Assembly (NCBI GenBank): GCA_041567315.1 | Contig: JBFGCA010000006.1 | Coordinates: 1-64,000 of the forward strand | DNA length: 64,000 bases | Direction of reading: 5' to 3' | DNA from: JBFGCA01 sp041567315 | GTDB taxonomy: Bacteria > Acidobacteriota > Thermoanaerobaculia > Multivoradales > JAHEKO01 | Shown here: in pieces, positions 1 to 9,826 of the stretch | Layout: each line of letters starts with the position of its first letter | Numbering within the stretch: position 1 is the first letter of the stretch | Position numbers and translations under genes: made by a program | The notes under the pieces: model-generated | Seen by the model: only the letters and a program-made list of their open reading frames with translations | The model's database searches: none | What the model was told of the DNA's origin: nothing

Positions 1-600
1 GGTCAGCTCGGCCGCCGCCGCCGCGGCCAGCGTCGCCAACGCGTCGGCGGCGGCGCGGCCGGGATCGAGCCACCGGCCGAAGGCGGTGGGCGGCAGGATC
101 ACCGGCATCCGGTCGTGGACCTCGGCCACCGGCGGCGCCGCGTCGGTGGTGAGGATGGTGAACGACTCGATCGGCTCGCCGCCCGCCGGGCGCCAGCGAT
201 CCCACAGGCCGGCGAAGGCCAGCGGCCCGCCGCCGGCGAGCCGGAAGTGGAAAGGCTGCTTGCGGTTGCCGAGCTTCTGCCACTCGAAGAAGCCGTCGGC
301 GATCACCAGACAGCGACGCCGCTCGAGGCTCTCGCCGAAAGAAGGCTTCTCCGCCGCCGACTCCACGCGGGCGTTGATCAACCGGTTGCCGATCGACGGA
401 TCGCGGGCCCAGTAGGGGATCAGTCCCCAGCGCAGCAGCCCCAGCCGGCGATCCCCGCCGCCCGCGGCCAGGGCGCGCACGGCCGGCGCCTCCTGGGTGG
501 GCGCGATGTTGTAGCGCGGCGACAGCTCGGGCACCGTCTCGAGGCCGCACAGATCGGCCACCAGCTCGCCGGGGCTCGACAGGCTGTAGCGGCCGCACAT
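1..600 (-). CDS. SRAP-domain (YedK/HMCES-like) abasic-site DNA-protein crosslink protein, 3' end off window
   Basis: SOS response-associated peptidase (SRAP) family. Members covalently trap abasic sites in single-stranded DNA through the amino-terminal cysteine exposed after removal of Met1. The protein starts MCGRYSL, so Cys2 is in place; the other family residues are visible as NARVE (Asn and Glu region), GFFEW (catalytic Glu) and HDRMP (catalytic His). 200 codons are present and the frame is still open at the window edge, so the C-terminus is missing; the family is usually 200-240 residues, so little is lost. The ATG overlaps the ftcD stop by one base (TGATG), implying translational coupling with the upstream gene on the same strand. 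Assignment to the family is firm; the role in DNA repair is family knowledge. Confidence 0.93.
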   Translation of the reverse strand, partial: MCGRYSLSSPGELVADLCGLETVPELSPRYNIAPTQEAPAVRALAAGGGDRRLGLLRWGLIPYWARDPSIGNRLINARVESAAEKPSFGESLERRRCLVIADGFFEWQKLGNRKQPFHFRLAGGGPLAFAGLWDRWRPAGGEPIESFTILTTDAAPPVAEVHDRMPVILPPTAFGRWLDPGRAAADALATLAAAAAAELT

Positions 601-2282
601 CAGAGCTTGGCGCCGACCGCCGCCAGCACCGCCTCGGCCTGCTCGACGGCGCGCCGCTCGAGCTCGCCGGCCCGCCCCAGCAGCTCCTCGGCCGCGGTCT
701 CGTCGTCGAGACCGCCGGCGTTGATGCGCACGTTGAGCGCCGCGCCCTGGACCGCGGCGCGGGCGCACAGCGCCGCCACCCCGGCGTCCGAGACCGAGCT
801 GGCGAGACCCTCGTCGGCCATCGCCGCGGCGACCTCGAGGGCCCCCAGCGCCTCCTCCATGACCTCGAGCGGCACCTCCATCGCCCGGCGGGTCGCCTCG
901 CGCACCGCCCGGCGGCGCTCGGCGGCCTCCGTCTCGTCGCCCTCGGGCAGCCGGAAGCTCGCCATCAGGGCGTCGAACGCCTGCCGGTCCTCGTCGACCA
1001 GGGCCAGCAGCCGCTCCAGGTGGCCGCGGCCGCGCACCGCCCAGTCGGAGAACTCCTCCCAGCGGTCGTCCCACCCCCGCTTGTGGGCCGAGAGGTTGGC
1101 CACCATGGTGCCCAGCGCGGCGCCCAGCGCCCCGACCGCCGCCGCCACCGAGCCGCCGCCCGGGGCCGGCGACTCGGAGGCGGCCTCGTCGGCGAAGCCG
1201 GTGACGCTGAGGTCCACCAGCCGCTTGCCGCCGCCACCGGCCAGCACGTACTCGATCACCTTCTTGTCGGGGTCGAAGGGCGCCAGGTCGTCCAGCCCCA
1301 GCGAGCGGACGGCGATCTTGACGATCTCGCGCTCGGGGATGCCCAGCGAGCGCTGCTGGCGGCGCAGGTAGAAGCGGCCGGCGTCGAGCAGCGCCCGGCG
1401 CGGGATCAGCCCGACCAGCTCGGAGCCGGTGACCCGCAGACCGCGGGCCCGGGCGCGCTCGCGGACCTCCTCGAAGGCGACGTGCACCGGCGTGGTCCCG
1501 ATGTCGGTGAGGTTCATCGAGATCTGGGCGATGCCGTACTCCTCGATGTACCAGCCGATCGCCTTGACCGCCTTGAGGCTGCCGGGCTCCCAGACCGGCT
1601 CGCCGGCGGCGTCGCGGACGATCTCGCCGGTGAGCTTGCCGCCCTTCCGCTTGACCCGGCCCTTCTCGCGGACGTCGAAGGCCACGGCATTCGCGCGGCG
1701 GGTGGAGGTGGTGTTGAGGTTGACGTTGTAGGCGACCAGGAAGCGGCGGGCGCCCACCGCGGTGGCGCCCGAGCGCGGGTTGAACTCGGCGGGGCCGAAG
1801 TCGGGGCGCCACTCGGGGCGGGCCAGCTTGTCGGCCAGCCCCTCGTACTCGCCGGCCCGCACCGCCGCCAGGTTGCGCCGCCGCTCGTCGAGGGCGGCCT
1901 CCTCGTAGCAGAAGACGGTCAGCCCGACCTCCTCGCCCAGCCGCTCGGCCAGCCGGCGCGCCCAGGTCACGGTCTCCTTCATGGTGATCCCCGAGATGGG
2001 GACCAGCGGGCAGACGTCGAGCGCCCCGAAGCGGGGGTGCTCGCCGCGGTGGCGGCGCATGTCGATCAGCTCGGCCGCCCGGCGGCCGGCCCGCACCGCC
2101 GCCTCGACCACCGCCTCCGGCGGCCCGGCGAAGGTCACCACCGTGCGGTGGGTGGCGCGCCCCGGGTCGACGTCCAGCAGCCGCGCTTCCTCGACGCTCT
2201 CGATGGCGTCGGTGATCTGCTTGAGAACGCCGCGGTCGCGGCCCTCGCTGAAGTTGGGGACGCACTCGACGAGCTGGGTCAC
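600..2282 (-). CDS. ftcD: glutamate formimidoyltransferase / formimidoyl-THF cyclodeaminase fusion
   Basis: Bifunctional enzyme of histidine and one-carbon metabolism: it moves the formimino group from formiminoglutamate to tetrahydrofolate, then deaminates it to methenyl-THF. The start is GTG with AGGAG six bases upstream and gives MTQLVECVPNFSEG, the conserved start of the transferase domain. Transferase N and C subdomains span roughly residues 1-330 (EHPRFG carries the catalytic His at residue 82, the same number as in the pig enzyme); the cyclodeaminase domain spans about 345-560 (SPAPGGGSVAA near its start). At 560 aa it is the full fused, mammal-like architecture. No hut genes are visible nearby, so the substrate supply is unclear. 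A TGC-TACGAT extended -10 lies about 95 bases upstream (2381-2386). Confidence 0.95.
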   Translation of the reverse strand: MTQLVECVPNFSEGRDRGVLKQITDAIESVEEARLLDVDPGRATHRTVVTFAGPPEAVVEAAVRAGRRAAELIDMRRHRGEHPRFGALDVCPLVPISGITMKETVTWARRLAERLGEEVGLTVFCYEEAALDERRRNLAAVRAGEYEGLADKLARPEWRPDFGPAEFNPRSGATAVGARRFLVAYNVNLNTTSTRRANAVAFDVREKGRVKRKGGKLTGEIVRDAAGEPVWEPGSLKAVKAIGWYIEEYGIAQISMNLTDIGTTPVHVAFEEVRERARARGLRVTGSELVGLIPRRALLDAGRFYLRRQQRSLGIPEREIVKIAVRSLGLDDLAPFDPDKKVIEYVLAGGGGKRLVDLSVTGFADEAASESPAPGGGSVAAAVGALGAALGTMVANLSAHKRGWDDRWEEFSDWAVRGRGHLERLLALVDEDRQAFDALMASFRLPEGDETEAAERRRAVREATRRAMEVPLEVMEEALGALEVAAAMADEGLASSVSDAGVAALCARAAVQGAALNVRINAGGLDDETAAEELLGRAGELERRAVEQAEAVLAAVGAKL

Positions 2283-2380
2283 GGCGGCTCCTGTCGTTCG
2301 AAGCGGGTGCCCGCAACGGGTGGCCGGGTCGGCTGGCCGGCTCGGGGGGCGGTCGTGGGGCGGGCGTTGCCCGGCGCCGG

Positions 2381-2386
2381 ATCGTA
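2381..2386 (-). promoter_or_regulatory. extended -10 candidate for ftcD (TGC-TACGAT)
   Basis: On the minus strand TACGAT is preceded by TGC, matching an extended -10 (TGnTANNNT). No clear -35 is seen. The intergenic region it lies in separates divergent ftcD and the DUF4331 gene and holds nothing else I recognise. Confidence 0.4.
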
Positions 2387-2558
2387 GCAGGGCGCCACGC
2401 GACCCGGCCAGGCCGGCTTCGCGCGCGGCACCGTCCAGCCGGGACTCATCCAGCGTCCGGACGACTCCGTAGCCCCTGACGAGCAGCCGGTCGAGCCGCC
2501 GGGGACTCGACGAGCCCGACCGACAACACCCGAAGGCCGAACAGAAGGAGGAGAACAG

Positions 2559-3980
2559 ATGTTCCGAACGCTTACGACCGCCCTGGTGCTGGCGCTTGCG
2601 GCCGCGGCGCTGGCGCCGCTCGCCCAGGCCTCCAGCCACCGGGAGGCGCCGTTCATCACCGAGATGCCCAAGGTGGACGGCACCGACTTCTACATGTTCC
2701 GGAGCTACGAGGCGGGGCGCGACGGGTTCGTCACCCTGATCGCCAACTACGTGCCGCTCCAGGACGCCTACGGCGGACCCAACTACTTCTCGCTCGATCC
2801 CGAGGCCCGCTATCAGATCCACGTCGACAACAGCGGCGACGGCAAGCCGGACCTGACCTTCCGGTTCCGGGCCTTCAACGAGCTCGCCGACCTGACCGTC
2901 GACGCCGGCGGCGCCAACGTCTCGATCCCGCTCATCGGCCTCGGCGAGACCGCACCCAACCTCATCGAGACCTACACCGTCGATCTGGTGCGGGGCAGCG
3001 GGTCGAGCCCCCTGCGCAACGCCGCCGACGGCAGCACCACCTTCACCAAGCCGACCGACAACGTCGGCCGCAAGTCGTTTCCCGACTACGCCGCCTACGC
3101 GGCGCGGTTTGTCTACGACGTCCAGATCCCGGGCTGCGCCGACGGCCGGCTGTTCGTCGGCCAGCGCCGCGAGAGCTTCGCGGTCAACCTCGGTGAAGTC
3201 TTCGACCTGGTGAACTTCAACCCGCTGGGCGGCGCCAACTCGCAGACCAACGACCTCGACGACAAGAACATCACCTCGTTCATCCTCGAGGTGCCGATCG
3301 CCTGCCTGACCGCCGGCCGCGGCGACGTCATCGGCGGCTGGACCACCGCCAGCCTGCCGCGGCGGCGGACGCTGAGCCGCCGGCCCAGCTTCGACGCCCC
3401 CGAGGCCGCCTCGTCCTCGTTCGTCCAGGTGTCGCGGCTCGGCATGCCGCTGGTCAACGAGCTGGTGATCGGTCTCAAGGACAAGAACCGCTTCAACGCC
3501 AGCCGGCCCAGCGCCGACCTGCAGTTCGCGGGCTACGTCACCAACCCGTCGCTCCCCGAGCTGCTGGAGATCCTGTTCGGCGCCGCCGGCGTGCGAGCGC
3601 CCAACAACTTCCCGCGCCAGGACCTGCTGGCCACCTTCGTCACCGGCATCGCCGGGCTCAACGAGTTCGGGTTCGGCGAGATGCAGCGGCTCAACACGGC
3701 GATCCCGCCGACTCCGCGGGCGATGCAGAAGCGGCTGGGGGTGATCGCCGGCGACAACGCCGGGTTCCCCAACGGGCGCCGGCCCGGGGACGACGTGGTC
3801 GACGTCGGGCTGCGGGTGGCGATGGGCCTGCTGTGCCACGCCTTCCCCGGCGTCTTCTGCTCGCCGGCCGACGCCCCCTCGGGCACCCTGCCGTTCGTCG
3901 ACGGCGCCCGGCAGACGGCGCGCCAGTTCGGCAACGCCTTCCCCTACCTGCGGACTCCGCTGCCGGGGTCGCCGCAGTAG
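2559..3980 (+). CDS. secreted DUF4331 family protein
   Basis: 473 aa with a strong ribosome binding site (AGAAGGAGG) before ATG. A signal peptide ends near AQA at residue 24, immediately followed by SSHREAP, the hallmark start of mature DUF4331 proteins (the conserved SHREAP segment). The rest shows the family pattern of repeated D/N-rich beta segments (KVDGTDFYMFRSYE, YQIHVDNSGDG, LDDKNITSFILEVP). Function is not established; members are exported and often sit with sigma factors or redox genes. Here it precedes DUF4198 and an ECF sigma/anti-sigma pair on the same strand. A stem-loop follows the stop codon by 14 bases. Confidence 0.9.
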   Translation: MFRTLTTALVLALAAAALAPLAQASSHREAPFITEMPKVDGTDFYMFRSYEAGRDGFVTLIANYVPLQDAYGGPNYFSLDPEARYQIHVDNSGDGKPDLTFRFRAFNELADLTVDAGGANVSIPLIGLGETAPNLIETYTVDLVRGSGSSPLRNAADGSTTFTKPTDNVGRKSFPDYAAYAARFVYDVQIPGCADGRLFVGQRRESFAVNLGEVFDLVNFNPLGGANSQTNDLDDKNITSFILEVPIACLTAGRGDVIGGWTTASLPRRRTLSRRPSFDAPEAASSSFVQVSRLGMPLVNELVIGLKDKNRFNASRPSADLQFAGYVTNPSLPELLEILFGAAGVRAPNNFPRQDLLATFVTGIAGLNEFGFGEMQRLNTAIPPTPRAMQKRLGVIAGDNAGFPNGRRPGDDVVDVGLRVAMGLLCHAFPGVFCSPADAPSGTLPFVDGARQTARQFGNAFPYLRTPLPGSPQ

Positions 3981-3994
3981 CTACGGAGAACAAG

Positions 3995-4022
3995 GCGGGC
4001 GGGTCGCGAGGCCCGCCCGCCG
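3995..4022 (+). terminator. GC stem-loop after the DUF4331 gene
   Basis: A perfect 10-bp stem (GGCGGGCGGG / CCCGCCCGCC) with an 8-base loop. There is no T-run after it, so it is either a weak intrinsic terminator or a 3'-end protecting hairpin. Confidence 0.45.
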
Positions 4023-4104
4023 CGGTTGCTCGATGGTCAAAGAGAAAAGACTTCTGTGTAGAGAAGCCAACGGGTTCGACCCAGTGGTGACGATAGGAGC
4101 CGCC

Positions 4105-5103
4105 GTGAGATCCGCCGCGTCCACCGGGTTCCAGCGAGCTCGCCCCGTGGCTGCTGCCCGCCGAGTCCGTGGTGGAAGTCGGCCGGATCGGCTGGCGCCG
4201 CCAGGCGGGCGGGCGGACTTCCACCACGGGCTGCTAGGTCTCGTCTTCCTGGTTCTCACCGCCGCTGCGCCGGCCGGTGCCCACGACGTGTGGCTCGAGC
4301 CGGCGGCGTTTGCCCCGGAACCGGGCGCGACGGTTGCGGTTCGCATCCTCGTCGGTGACCGGTTCGAGGGCGAGCCGGTGCCCCGCAATCCGCGGCGTAT
4401 CGCCCGGCTGGTCGCGGTCGGGCCCGAGGCGCCGGATCGGGCGGGAGCGTCGGCCGAATCCCCAGGCGCCCTTGCCCAGCCTTCTGTGGCTGGTTTGGTA
4501 AATCGCGGCCTGGCGGAGACGCCGCTGCCCGGCGTCGACGGCGTCGATCCGGCCGGGTTCCTGCGGCCTGCGGCTTCCGGGCTCCATCTGCTGGCGTACG
4601 TCAGCACCCGGGCGCCGCTGACCCTGCCGGCCGAGAAGTTCGAGCGCTATCTGCGCGAGGAAGGGCTCGAGCGGGTGGTGGAGGAGCGAGCTCGGGCGGG
4701 CCGGAGCCGCGAGCCCGGGCGCGAGGTCTACTCGCGGTGCGCCAAGAGCCTGGTGGCGGTCGGTGGGGGCGGCGGCGAGGCCTACCGCCATCTGCTGGGC
4801 TGTCCGTTCGAGCTGGTGGCTGAGAGCGACCCCTACGCGCTCGCCGCCGGCGGCGAGCTGGGGGTGCGGGTGCTGGTGCGGGGCGAGCCGCTGGCCGGGG
4901 TGCTGGTGGTGGCGCTTCCCGGCGCGGCGCCCGAGGCCGCGGTCCGTGCCCGTTCGGACGCTGCCGGCCGGGTCGTGCTGCCGCTCGACCGGCCGGGCGT
5001 CTGGCTGGTCAAGGCGGTCCACATGGAGAAGGCGCCACCGGGTCTGGCGGCCGATTGGGAAAGCTGGTGGGCGTCATTGACATTCGCGGTGCCGGCCGGC
5101 TAG
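4105..5103 (+). CDS. DUF4198 family secreted protein with a repeat inserted in its signal-peptide region
   Basis: DUF4198 proteins are exported beta-sandwich proteins, some thought to take part in nickel or other metal uptake. Here the mature start HDVWLEP and the C-terminal transthyretin-like half (GELGVRVLVRGEPLAGVLV, GRVVLPLDRPGVWLVKAVHM) are typical. The start is GTG with AGGAG five bases away, the same AGGAGCCGCCGTG context as ftcD. Between the basic N-terminus (MRSAAST...) and the hydrophobic core (LVFLVLTAAAPAGA) lies a 75-bp copy of the dispersed hairpin element, read in frame as RPDRLAPPGGRADFHHG. This makes an odd 40-residue n-region before the signal core, so export may be affected. 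ATG 4033 is an in-frame upstream alternative with no good ribosome site. An ECF sigma gene follows. Confidence 0.75.
   Translation: MRSAASTGFQRARPVAAARRVRGGSRPDRLAPPGGRADFHHGLLGLVFLVLTAAAPAGAHDVWLEPAAFAPEPGATVAVRILVGDRFEGEPVPRNPRRIARLVAVGPEAPDRAGASAESPGALAQPSVAGLVNRGLAETPLPGVDGVDPAGFLRPAASGLHLLAYVSTRAPLTLPAEKFERYLREEGLERVVEERARAGRSREPGREVYSRCAKSLVAVGGGGGEAYRHLLGCPFELVAESDPYALAAGGELGVRVLVRGEPLAGVLVVALPGAAPEAAVRARSDAAGRVVLPLDRPGVWLVKAVHMEKAPPGLAADWESWWASLTFAVPAG
4163..4237. mobile_element. short internally deleted copy of hairpin MITE family 1
   Basis: Inverted arms CCGTGGTGGAAGTC (4167-4180) and GACTTCCACCACGG (4216-4229), ending in CTGCTAG on the right. Compared with the long copies at 9625 and 39140 in reverse orientation, the outer parts (GGCTGGCG...CGCCAGGCGGGCGGGCGGAC) are kept and the ~95-bp core is missing. 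It lies inside the coding region of the DUF4198 protein and keeps the frame open. Confidence 0.8.
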
Positions 5104-5171
5104 CGTCCGTCGCGATACTCCTGGATCACTGGCGGCGGGGCGCGGCATGTCGCCGCCCCGGCGGGGTCGCG

Positions 5172-5726
5172 ATGAGCAGGGCGGAGCTGGGCGACACTCA
5201 ACTGTTGGGCCGCTGCGCGGCCGGCGATCGGCAGGCCTTCGCGCGGTTCTTCGAGCGCCACGCCGCGGTGGTGCTGGGGGTGCTTGTCCGGATGCTGGGT
5301 CGACGTGAAGAGGCCGAGGAGATCCTCCAGGAGGCCTTCCTCCAGGCCTGGGAGCAGGCCGGGCGCTACCGCCCCGAGCGCGCCACCCCGCGCGGCTGGC
5401 TGCTGATGCTGGCCCGCTCGCGGGCGATCGACCGGCTGCGCGCGGCCCGCGCCCGGGGCCGGCGCGAGGAGACGGTCTGGCGCGAAGGGGGAGGCGAGGT
5501 CGCCCAACCGGTAGGCTCGCGGGAGCTGGAGGCCGATGAGCGCCGCCGGCAGCTCGAGGGGGCGCTGGGCGAGCTGCCCGCCGAGCAGCGTCGCTGCCTC
5601 GAGCTGGCCTACTGGGAGGGGCTCTCGCACCGGCAGATCGCCGAGCGGCTCGAACAGCCGCTGGGCACCGTGAAATCGCGGGTGTTGATGGGGATGAACA
5701 AGCTGCGGCAGGCGTTGGCGCCGTAA
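5172..5726 (+). CDS. ECF-type RNA polymerase sigma factor (SigK-like)
   Basis: 184 aa. Sigma region 2 (about residues 25-90: EEAEEILQEAFLQAWEQAGRY, then RGWLLMLARSRAIDRLR) and region 4 (about 125-180: LPAEQRRCLELAYWEGLSHRQIAERLEQPLGTVKSRV, a helix-turn-helix) are complete. The ATG at MSRAELGD was chosen because upstream residues do not fit the family. An anti-sigma factor of RskA type starts 8 bases after the stop, so the pair is almost certainly one operon and the sigma is held inactive until a signal releases it. The upstream DUF4198 gene, 69 bases away, may be a regulon member. Confidence 0.93.
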   Translation: MSRAELGDTQLLGRCAAGDRQAFARFFERHAAVVLGVLVRMLGRREEAEEILQEAFLQAWEQAGRYRPERATPRGWLLMLARSRAIDRLRAARARGRREETVWREGGGEVAQPVGSRELEADERRRQLEGALGELPAEQRRCLELAYWEGLSHRQIAERLEQPLGTVKSRVLMGMNKLRQALAP

Positions 5727-5733
5727 AGGGACG

Positions 5734-6525
5734 ATGGGCTACGAGCACCAGGAGCTGCACGAGCTGATGGCGGGCTATGCCCTCGGAGCGCTCGAAGCGG
5801 AGGAGCGGAGCGAGGTGGAGCGCCACCTGGACGACGGCTGCCCGGCCTGTGAGAGCGAGCTCCGCGCCTGGACCCGGCAGCTCGAGGAGCTGGCGGCGGC
5901 GGCCCCGCCGGTCGAGCCCTCGGAGCTGACCCGCGCCCGGGTGCTGCGAGCGGTGGAGCGGACCGCCGCGGCCGAGCGGGCCGGCCGCGCGCCCCTCGCC
6001 GCCTCGCTGGCGGCCGCTGCCGGCCTGGTGCTGCTGCTGGGCTGGAGCCTCTGGTCGCAGGCCGGACTGCGCCGCGAGCTGGCGCGGCTGGCCGCGGCCG
6101 ACGCCGCGGTCCGCTCCGAGCTGGTCCTGGTCCGCTCCGAGCTCGATCAGGCACGCGGCGAGCTGCGCCGCGCCGCCTTGGCGACCCGCATCGCCGCCTC
6201 CCCCGGGATGCGGGCCGTGACCTTGCTCGCCTCGGCGGACCTGGACGCCGCCTCGGCCCACACCCTGATCGACCCCGACCGCCGCCAGGCCGTCTTCTAC
6301 GCCGCCAACGTGCCGCCCGCCGAGGCCGGCAGCACCTACCAGCTGTGGTTCATCGCCGACGGCCAGCCGGTCTCCGGCGGCACCTTCGAACCCGACCCGG
6401 AGGGCAGCGTCGCCCTCATCGTCGACCAGGTCGCCGACCTCGCCACCATCCAGGCCTGGGCGGTCACCATCGAGCCCGCCGGCGGCGTCCCCCAGCCCAC
6501 CGGCCCGATGGTCCTCAAGAGCTAG
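5734..6525 (+). CDS. RskA-like anti-sigma factor
   Basis: 263-aa single-pass membrane protein. The N-terminal zinc anti-sigma domain carries H31, C36 and C39 (HLDDGCPAC). One membrane segment lies at about residues 86-107 (APLAASLAAAAGLVLLLGW), followed by a coiled-coil-like Arg/Glu/Leu stretch and a C-terminal RskA domain (about 155-263, YQLWFIADGQPVSGGTF). In the family the N-terminal part binds the partner sigma in the cytoplasm and regulated proteolysis frees it. It lies directly behind its cognate ECF sigma. Confidence 0.92.
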   Translation: MGYEHQELHELMAGYALGALEAEERSEVERHLDDGCPACESELRAWTRQLEELAAAAPPVEPSELTRARVLRAVERTAAAERAGRAPLAASLAAAAGLVLLLGWSLWSQAGLRRELARLAAADAAVRSELVLVRSELDQARGELRRAALATRIAASPGMRAVTLLASADLDAASAHTLIDPDRRQAVFYAANVPPAEAGSTYQLWFIADGQPVSGGTFEPDPEGSVALIVDQVADLATIQAWAVTIEPAGGVPQPTGPMVLKS

Positions 6526-6543
6526 CACTCCGGGGGCCGGCGG

Positions 6544-6549
6544 TAGAAT
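6544..6549 (+). promoter_or_regulatory. -10 box TAGAAT placed for a leaderless transcript
   Basis: TAGAAT is followed by 7 bases and then ATG 6557 of the aconitase-family gene, so the predicted transcript begins at or one base from the start codon. There is no Shine-Dalgarno sequence. This favours ATG 6557 over the in-frame ATG 6548, which overlaps the box. Confidence 0.6.
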
Positions 6550-6556
6550 GGGGTCG

Positions 6557-8554
<1,998 letters not shown>

Positions 8555-8575
8555 TGGACTAGAGGCCCGGCCGAC

Positions 8576-9616
8576 TTGCCCGCACCCTCCGATCCGACGG
8601 CGGCCGGCTTCCGGCTGGTCGCCCGGGAGACCCGCGGCGGGCGGACCGAGTCGTGGCACTACGGCGCCTGCGCGGTGGTCGATCCCGGCGGGCGGCGGCT
8701 GGCGCGGGTGGGCGATCCCGAGTGCCCGGTCTTCCTGCGCTCGGCCGCCAAGCCGTTCCAGGCGGTGCCGCTGCTGGTGGCCGGGGGCGAGCGGACCTAC
8801 GGGCTCGACGACGCCGACCTGGCGCTGATCTGCGCCTCGCACGGCGGCACCCCGGCGCACGTCGAGCGGGTGGCCTCGCTGCTCGAGCGGGGCGGTTTCT
8901 CGGCGGACGACCTGGCTTGCGGCGCCCACCCGCCGTTCGACGCCGCCAGCGCCCGGCGGCTGGCGCGGGCCGGCGAGGCGCCCGGTCCGCTCCACAACAA
9001 CTGCTCGGGCAAGCACGCCGGGATGCTGCTGGCCTGCCGGCTGCTGGGACTCGAGGTGGACGGCTACGCCGCCGCCGCCCATCCGCTCCAGCGGCGGCTC
9101 CACGGCGAGGTGGCGCACCACTGCGAGCTGCCCGCCGCGGCGGTCGAGACCGCCGGCGACGGCTGCGGTACCCCGACCTACCGGGTGCCGCTGGCGGCCG
9201 GCGCCCTGGCATACGCCCGCCTGGCCGAGCCGGTGGCGCTCGACGCCGAGCGCCGGGTGGTGGCCGGCCGGCTGGTCGAGGCGATGGCCGGGGCCCCCGA
9301 GATGCTGGCCGGTCCGGGCCGCTTCACCACCCGGCTGGTCGAGGTGACCGGAGGCCGCGTGGTGGGCAAGGAGGGGGCGCAGGGCGTCTACGGCGTGGCG
9401 GTGCGCGGCCCGGCGGTGCTCGGCGTGATGCTCAAGATCGCCGACGGCTCGGAGTCCTGCCGCGACGGGGCGGTGCTCGAGGTGCTGCGCCAGCTCGGCG
9501 TGCTGTCGGCCGCCGAGCTGGCCGAGCTGGCCGAACTCCATCGCCCGGCGGTCCTTGATCGCCAGGGCCAGCCGGTGGGCGAGCTGCTGCCCGACCTCGA
9601 GCTCGAAGACGGCTGA
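8576..9616 (+). CDS. asparaginase of the AnsII/thermolabile family (PF06089-type)
   Basis: About 346 aa, hydrolysing L-asparagine to aspartate. Family motifs include FLRSAAKPFQAVPL, ASHGGTPAHVERV, NNCSGKHAGMLLAC and DGCGTPTYRVPL, distinct from the classical type I/II asparaginases. The start is tentative: TTG 8576 is the only plausible in-frame start and has no ribosome site; the 21 bases between the hydratase stop and this codon contain two CTAG/CTAGA motifs that resemble a decayed repeat end. Product aspartate can feed oxaloacetate into the neighbouring TCA genes. Confidence 0.85.
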   Translation: MPAPSDPTAAGFRLVARETRGGRTESWHYGACAVVDPGGRRLARVGDPECPVFLRSAAKPFQAVPLLVAGGERTYGLDDADLALICASHGGTPAHVERVASLLERGGFSADDLACGAHPPFDAASARRLARAGEAPGPLHNNCSGKHAGMLLACRLLGLEVDGYAAAAHPLQRRLHGEVAHHCELPAAAVETAGDGCGTPTYRVPLAAGALAYARLAEPVALDAERRVVAGRLVEAMAGAPEMLAGPGRFTTRLVEVTGGRVVGKEGAQGVYGVAVRGPAVLGVMLKIADGSESCRDGAVLEVLRQLGVLSAAELAELAELHRPAVLDRQGQPVGELLPDLELEDG

Positions 9617-9624
9617 GCCGTCCC

Positions 9625-9791
9625 CTAGTGTCCCGTGGTGGAAGTCCGCCCGGCCGTCTGACGGCGGGGCGGCGCCGTCTGCGGCGTTGCCGCTCCTCGA
9701 CAATGGCTCGGCATTGCCTGCGTCGCGGCGCCTGGCATCCGGCCCCGCCGCGCTCGCCAGTCGACCCGACCGACTTCCACCACGGGCTGCT
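9625..9791. mobile_element. hairpin MITE family 1, long copy A
   Basis: Non-coding element of about 165 bp bounded by a perfect 15-bp inverted repeat CCCGTGGTGGAAGTC (9632-9646) and its complement (9772-9786). The left end is CTAG; the right end reads GGGCTGCT without TAG. It is nearly identical to the copy at 39140-39308 (about a dozen differences by eye). Inner arms TGGCGGCGGGGC-like can pair too, so the whole unit can fold as a long hairpin around a ~50-bp core (9682-9732). It fills the gap between the asparaginase and mqnD genes. Confidence 0.85.
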
Positions 9792-9807
9792 CCCGCGCCA
9801 GGCCCTT

Positions 9808-9816
9808 TGATACCCT
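9808..9816 (+). promoter_or_regulatory. extended -10 TGA-TACCCT for mqnD
   Basis: TGATACCCT matches an extended -10; the mqnD ATG follows after 10 bases, predicting a leader of only a few bases. It lies just outside the right end of MITE copy A. Confidence 0.5.
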
Positions 9817-9826
9817 GCCGGCTCTC

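Noticed and set aside
4060..4095. GGGTTCGACCC resembling a tRNA T-arm
   Set aside because: The stem beyond the loop does not pair, and no acceptor, D or anticodon arms of normal size can be built around it.
4105..5103. DUF4198 gene as a nickel transporter component
   Set aside because: The family has been linked to metal uptake in some cases, but no nickel permease or other metal gene is adjacent, so no specific substrate is claimed.
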